Below the pieces are notes generated by a model, which did no database searches, was not told the DNA's origin, and saw only the letters and a list, made by a program, of their open reading frames with translations. DNA of 64,000 nt from Methylobacterium sp. WSM2598 (GTDB lineage Bacteria > Pseudomonadota > Alphaproteobacteria > Rhizobiales > Beijerinckiaceae), in the NCBI RefSeq assembly GCF_000379105.1, contig NZ_KB900609.1, forward strand, positions 4,928,785-4,992,784, given 5' to 3'. This document shows positions 61,338 through 64,000 of this stretch, piece by piece. Within the stretch, counting starts at the first letter, position 1, and each line of letters starts with the position of its first letter. The position numbers were made by a program, and so were the translations under genes.

Positions 61338-62564
61338 CTACCCCTTGATCCCCGGCAGCGCGCTCGCCTTGGGCCGGCTGGTGCGGAACTGGCCGCGCTC
61401 GATCGCGATGAAGGCCAGCACCGCCACCGCCACGCTGGTCAGCCACCACACCACCGTGACGCTCATCCCGAGGCAGGCCGAGGCGAAGGCGGTCATGGCG
61501 GTCGCCATCGCGCCCGGGGTGAGGCTCGGGTGGTCGCGGCCCGATTGCAGCACCGCCGACCACAGCACGAAGGCCGCCGCGAGGGCGCCGACCACGCCGA
61601 GCTCGTACCAGATCTCGAACAGGAGCGAGGTCGGGGCGCTCGGCGGCAGCATCCCGACGATCCGCCCGCGCAGGGCCGTCTCGAAGCCGTGGCCGGTGAG
61701 GAGGCGCAGCGGCTCGCTCGTCACCACCCGGGTCCAGGTCTTCAGCGCCTGCGACAGGGGGTGGAGCGGCCCCAGCAGCGGCGCCACGATCGGCCGCAGC
61801 AGGAAGGGCACGAGGGGGCCGAGGGCCACGAGGCCGGCCGCGACGCCGGCCGCGATCCGCACGCCGAGCTGCTGGCGCCAGGCCGCGAGCGCGAAGGCGA
61901 CCGCGCCCGCCGCCAGGGCCAGCAGGGGAATCGGGCTCGGCGCCAGCACCAGGGCGAGCGCCACCGCGACCGCGACGCCGAGGCCCTCGACGTCGCGGCG
62001 GCGCGAGCGCAGCCACGTCACGGCCGGCCAGACCAGCAGCGCGAGCAGCATGGCGCCGCGCTCCAGGGTCGAATCGTCCTCCAGGCCGAAGCGCAGGGCC
62101 GCGCCGCTGAACAGCCCCAGCGCCACCGCGGCCAGGGCCGCCGCGCCGACGCCGACCGGCAGCAGGTAGGCGTTGGCGGCGCGCATCCGGTCCGGCAGGG
62201 CGAGGTAGCCCGCGAGCGTCAGCCCCACGGTGATCGCCACGTTGAGGAGCCGCTCGGAGGCGGTGCCGGGGAAGGGCGACCACACGATCGACAGGGCCGT
62301 CCAGCCCGCCAGCAGTGCCCCCGCCGCCATGGCCCGGGTGCGCAGCACGCGCCGCAGCCCCGCCCCGACCGGCCGCCCCGCCCCGTCGAGGGCGGTGGCG
62401 AGGCACAGGATGACGACGGCGATCGGCACCAGGATGACGATGGCGCGGCGCGACACCAGCGCGGCGAGCGGCACCGCCACCACGAGGCCGATGAAGCCGA
62501 TGCGGCGCAGCAGCGCCGCCGCGTCGACGGCGGGATCGGGCGAGGAGGGAGCCGCGCGGGGCAT
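61338..62564 (-). CDS. O-antigen ligase/polymerase-like membrane protein
   Basis: This 408-residue inner-membrane protein has about ten helices. The large loop with LTGHGFETALRGRIVGMLPP then SAPTSLLFEIWYELGVVGAL matches the Wzy_C / O-antigen ligase (WaaL-like) region, where GxGF and H/N-x-x-LE..G are typical; here the His is in the GHGF segment. It likely transfers or polymerises surface polysaccharide, but no glycosyltransferase genes are adjacent. The start at ATG 62564 has AAGG upstream. It is transcribed leftward and converges with the zincin gene. Confidence 0.8.
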   Translation of the reverse strand: MPRAAPSSPDPAVDAAALLRRIGFIGLVVAVPLAALVSRRAIVILVPIAVVILCLATALDGAGRPVGAGLRRVLRTRAMAAGALLAGWTALSIVWSPFPGTASERLLNVAITVGLTLAGYLALPDRMRAANAYLLPVGVGAAALAAVALGLFSGAALRFGLEDDSTLERGAMLLALLVWPAVTWLRSRRRDVEGLGVAVAVALALVLAPSPIPLLALAAGAVAFALAAWRQQLGVRIAAGVAAGLVALGPLVPFLLRPIVAPLLGPLHPLSQALKTWTRVVTSEPLRLLTGHGFETALRGRIVGMLPPSAPTSLLFEIWYELGVVGALAAAFVLWSAVLQSGRDHPSLTPGAMATAMTAFASACLGMSVTVVWWLTSVAVAVLAFIAIERGQFRTSRPKASALPGIKG

Positions 62565-62764
62565 GGGCGGGGGCCTTCGGGCGCGCGGGGCGCGCGTTCC
62601 GTTCCTGGTTAGTGAGCCGGACGCCACAGCGCTGTAGATGCGATGCAACACTCCGGGCCGGGCGGCCCGCCGCGACGGCCGGGCGGGCGTCCCGGCGCGG
62701 GGATGCCGGACCCGTCTCATCCGACATCCGGTCGATAGCTTCGCCCTCTCCGATTTCGGCCATG
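62565..62764. other. Intergenic region upstream of the ligase-like gene
   Basis: These 200 bases have no recognisable gene. A GC-rich palindromic stretch lies near 62660-62700, and CCCGTCTCATCCGACATCCGG at 62712-62732 resembles parts of the dispersed repeat that follows. Confidence 0.4.
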
Positions 62765-62856
62765 CGGATGTCGGCTCCGCTCAGGTGCCGCGCTCAGGCG
62801 CCGCGCAGGCTCGCGATCCGGGAGCCGCTTCGATCAAGCGGATCCCGTCTCAGCCC
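62765..62856. repeat. Dispersed repeat, copy D
   Basis: It begins CGGATGTCGGCTCCGCTC, contains an internal 13-base duplication (GCTCAGGTGCCGC / GCTCAGGCGCCGC), and ends GCGATCCGGGAGCCGC...GCGGATCCCGTCTCAGCCC as in copy C. CCGCTT and AAGCGG form a stem. The minus-strand stop codon of the next gene (62850-62852) lies exactly at the repeat's conserved end, as in copy C. Confidence 0.75.
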
Positions 62857-63110
62857 AGGGCCGCCGCCACGTCCGCCTCGGTCACGGCCTCGACGGGCTT
62901 GGCGCATGTTACGGCCCGCGCCCGGGCGCCCGGCGCCATGATCAGGATCACCGTCTCGGTTCCCGGGCAGGCGGGGTCCGGGCAGACGATCTCGCTCACC
63001 GTGAGCGCGACCTCTGGCCCGAAGCCGCCGAGCCGGCGCGCCCAGGCGGCGACCTGCTCGCGCCGGCCGGCATCCGGCCGCGGGCGGCGGAAGGCGGAGA
63101 GGAGGCCCAT
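62850..63110 (-). CDS. Small cytoplasmic protein with CPDPAC motif
   Basis: This 86-residue soluble protein has VSEIVCPDPACPGTETVILI in the middle, whose two cysteines could bind a metal or form a disulfide, and a C-terminal helix (VEAVTEADVAAAL). I recall similar short proteins next to WD40 and CobW-type GTPase genes in Rhizobiales, where a zinc link has been suggested, but I cannot name the family with certainty. It starts four bases behind the WD40 gene's stop, so the two form an operon. Its stop codon is part of repeat copy D. Confidence 0.7.
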   Translation of the reverse strand: MGLLSAFRRPRPDAGRREQVAAWARRLGGFGPEVALTVSEIVCPDPACPGTETVILIMAPGARARAVTCAKPVEAVTEADVAAALG

Positions 63111-63114
63111 CGCT

Positions 63115-64000
63115 TCAGCGCGGCAGGGAGAGGATCCCGGCCGCCCCGTCCGCGGCCCCGAAGGCGAGGTGCTCGCCCGTCCGGTCCCAGGCGAGCGCCG
63201 TCACGGCGCTGCCCTTCACGGCCGGGCGCACCAGCAGCTCCGACCCGTCCGTGAAGCGCACCAGGAGCAGGCAGCCGTCCTCGTACGCGCAGGCGAGCAC
63301 CGGCGCCTTCGGGTGGAAGGCCACCTGCGAGACCCGGGCGGGGCGCACCCCGCACTCGCGCGGCTGCTTGCCGGTCGGCCCCTCCTTGCTGTCGAAGGGC
63401 CACACGATGGCGGCCTCGGCGCCGCTCGTCGCCAGCCAGTGCCCGTCCGCCGACCAGGAGACCGAGCGCACCTTGGCCGGGTAGCCGCTCATGCGCATGT
63501 GCCCGCGGTCGGGCTGGAGGCGCCAGCCGTGCAGGGCGTTCTCCTGCATGCTAGTCACCAGGAAGCGGCCGTCGGGCGACCACGTCACGTCGAGATGCGA
63601 GCCCTTCCAGGCCAGCACCTCCGGCGCGGCGTCGAGGTTCGGGTACCAGAGCGTGGCGCCGTTGTAATGCGCGAGGGCGAGCCGGTAGCCCTTCGGCGCG
63701 AAGGCGAGGCCGCGCACGGTCGTGGGTCCCTCGGTCGTCCGCTCGCGGCCCTTGGCGTCGCGGGCGACGACCCGCCTGCCCGCCGCGAAGGCCAGGGCCC
63801 CGTCCGGGTGCAGGGCGAGCGCGTCGATCCAGGCGCCGTTCCTCGCGCTGGCGAGGGTCTCGGTGGTCCCGTCCGGCCCGGTCGCGGCGACGCGCCCGTC
63901 GTCGCCGCCGGTGACGAGGCGCCGCCCGTCGCCCGCCGCCACCAGGATGCCGGCCTCCGGATGGGCCGCGACCCGGGCCGCGTCCCCGTCCGGGGCGGCG
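63115..64000 (-). CDS. WD40-repeat protein, 5' end outside the window
   Basis: At least 294 residues of a beta-propeller are visible: repeated units ending in W-D-like or equivalent turns, such as GDGRRLVTGGDDGRVAATGP, VTWSPDGRFLVTSMQEN, VSWSADGHWLATSGAEAAIV and LAWDRTGEHLAFGAADGAAG. The frame is open to the window edge with WD40-like sequence (ARVAAHPEAGILVAAGDG), so the true start lies beyond 64000. It is presumably a protein-interaction scaffold. It is followed at four bases by the CPDPAC protein. A CobW-family GTPase gene might lie upstream, outside the window. Confidence 0.85.
   Translation of the reverse strand, partial: AAPDGDAARVAAHPEAGILVAAGDGRRLVTGGDDGRVAATGPDGTTETLASARNGAWIDALALHPDGALAFAAGRRVVARDAKGRERTTEGPTTVRGLAFAPKGYRLALAHYNGATLWYPNLDAAPEVLAWKGSHLDVTWSPDGRFLVTSMQENALHGWRLQPDRGHMRMSGYPAKVRSVSWSADGHWLATSGAEAAIVWPFDSKEGPTGKQPRECGVRPARVSQVAFHPKAPVLACAYEDGCLLLVRFTDGSELLVRPAVKGSAVTALAWDRTGEHLAFGAADGAAGILSLPR

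Overview
This is a very GC-rich chromosomal window from an alphaproteobacterium, most likely Methylobacterium or a close Rhizobiales relative. The inference rests on an oxalate/formate-type transporter, an isolated flaF, an argB / pyrimidine 5'-nucleotidase / small membrane protein / zincin run, and pseudo-caspase and OmpA families typical of that order. I could not run a database search, so the genus is an inference. No rRNA, tRNA, CRISPR array or intact insertion sequence was found.

Layout. (1) 0.5-16.2 kb is an envelope region. It holds a nidogen-domain autotransporter, three related OmpA-domain proteins (4.4, 8.5 and 11.3 kb), a convergent Ser/Thr kinase and PP2C phosphatase pair, a caspase-fold protein that lacks both catalytic residues, and an RND efflux adaptor and pump. 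(2) 16.3-17.1 kb is a short AT-rich island with a membrane-protein gene interrupted by an in-frame stop. (3) 17.2-27.4 kb holds a SWIM-SNF2 helicase, a cardiolipin synthase / YbhN / EEP-phosphatase group resembling the E. coli ybhP-clsB-ybhN cluster, an SDR dehydrogenase, a phosphoesterase and small secreted or membrane proteins. (4) 27.5-35.2 kb holds flaF, an M20 amidohydrolase, and a divergent dipeptide-type ABC operon with a small coupled ORF. (5) 35.5-46 kb is mixed metabolism and transport: patatin, heme oxygenase, DHA2 exporter, TetR plus Tat-exported MmgE/PrpD, proC, a hydrolase, and an OxlT-like transporter behind a palindromic operator. (6) 46.2-51.3 kb holds a hybrid sensor kinase coupled to an MBL-receiver-GAF protein and a truncated chemoreceptor. 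(7) 51.5-55.7 kb is an acyl-CoA ligase / MlrC (M81) / M20 peptidase cassette. (8) 55.7-59 kb looks like acquired DNA: an MFS/LysR pair flanked by a decayed gene fragment and a decayed IS630 transposase. (9) 59-64 kb holds argB, a nucleotidase, a 39-aa membrane protein, a zincin, an O-antigen-ligase-like protein, a small cysteine protein and a WD40 protein that runs off the window.

The most interesting candidate system is the 4.4-11.9 kb group. Three OmpA-domain proteins share an N-terminal D-I-V/A plus T-R-S/G-L signature and sit with a membrane Ser/Thr kinase, its likely phosphatase and a catalytically dead caspase homologue. Other notable items are a dispersed hairpin repeat family at gene 3' ends (in two cases its boundary supplies the stop codon), the nonsense-interrupted island gene, and several very small genes that overlap larger ones by ATGA.
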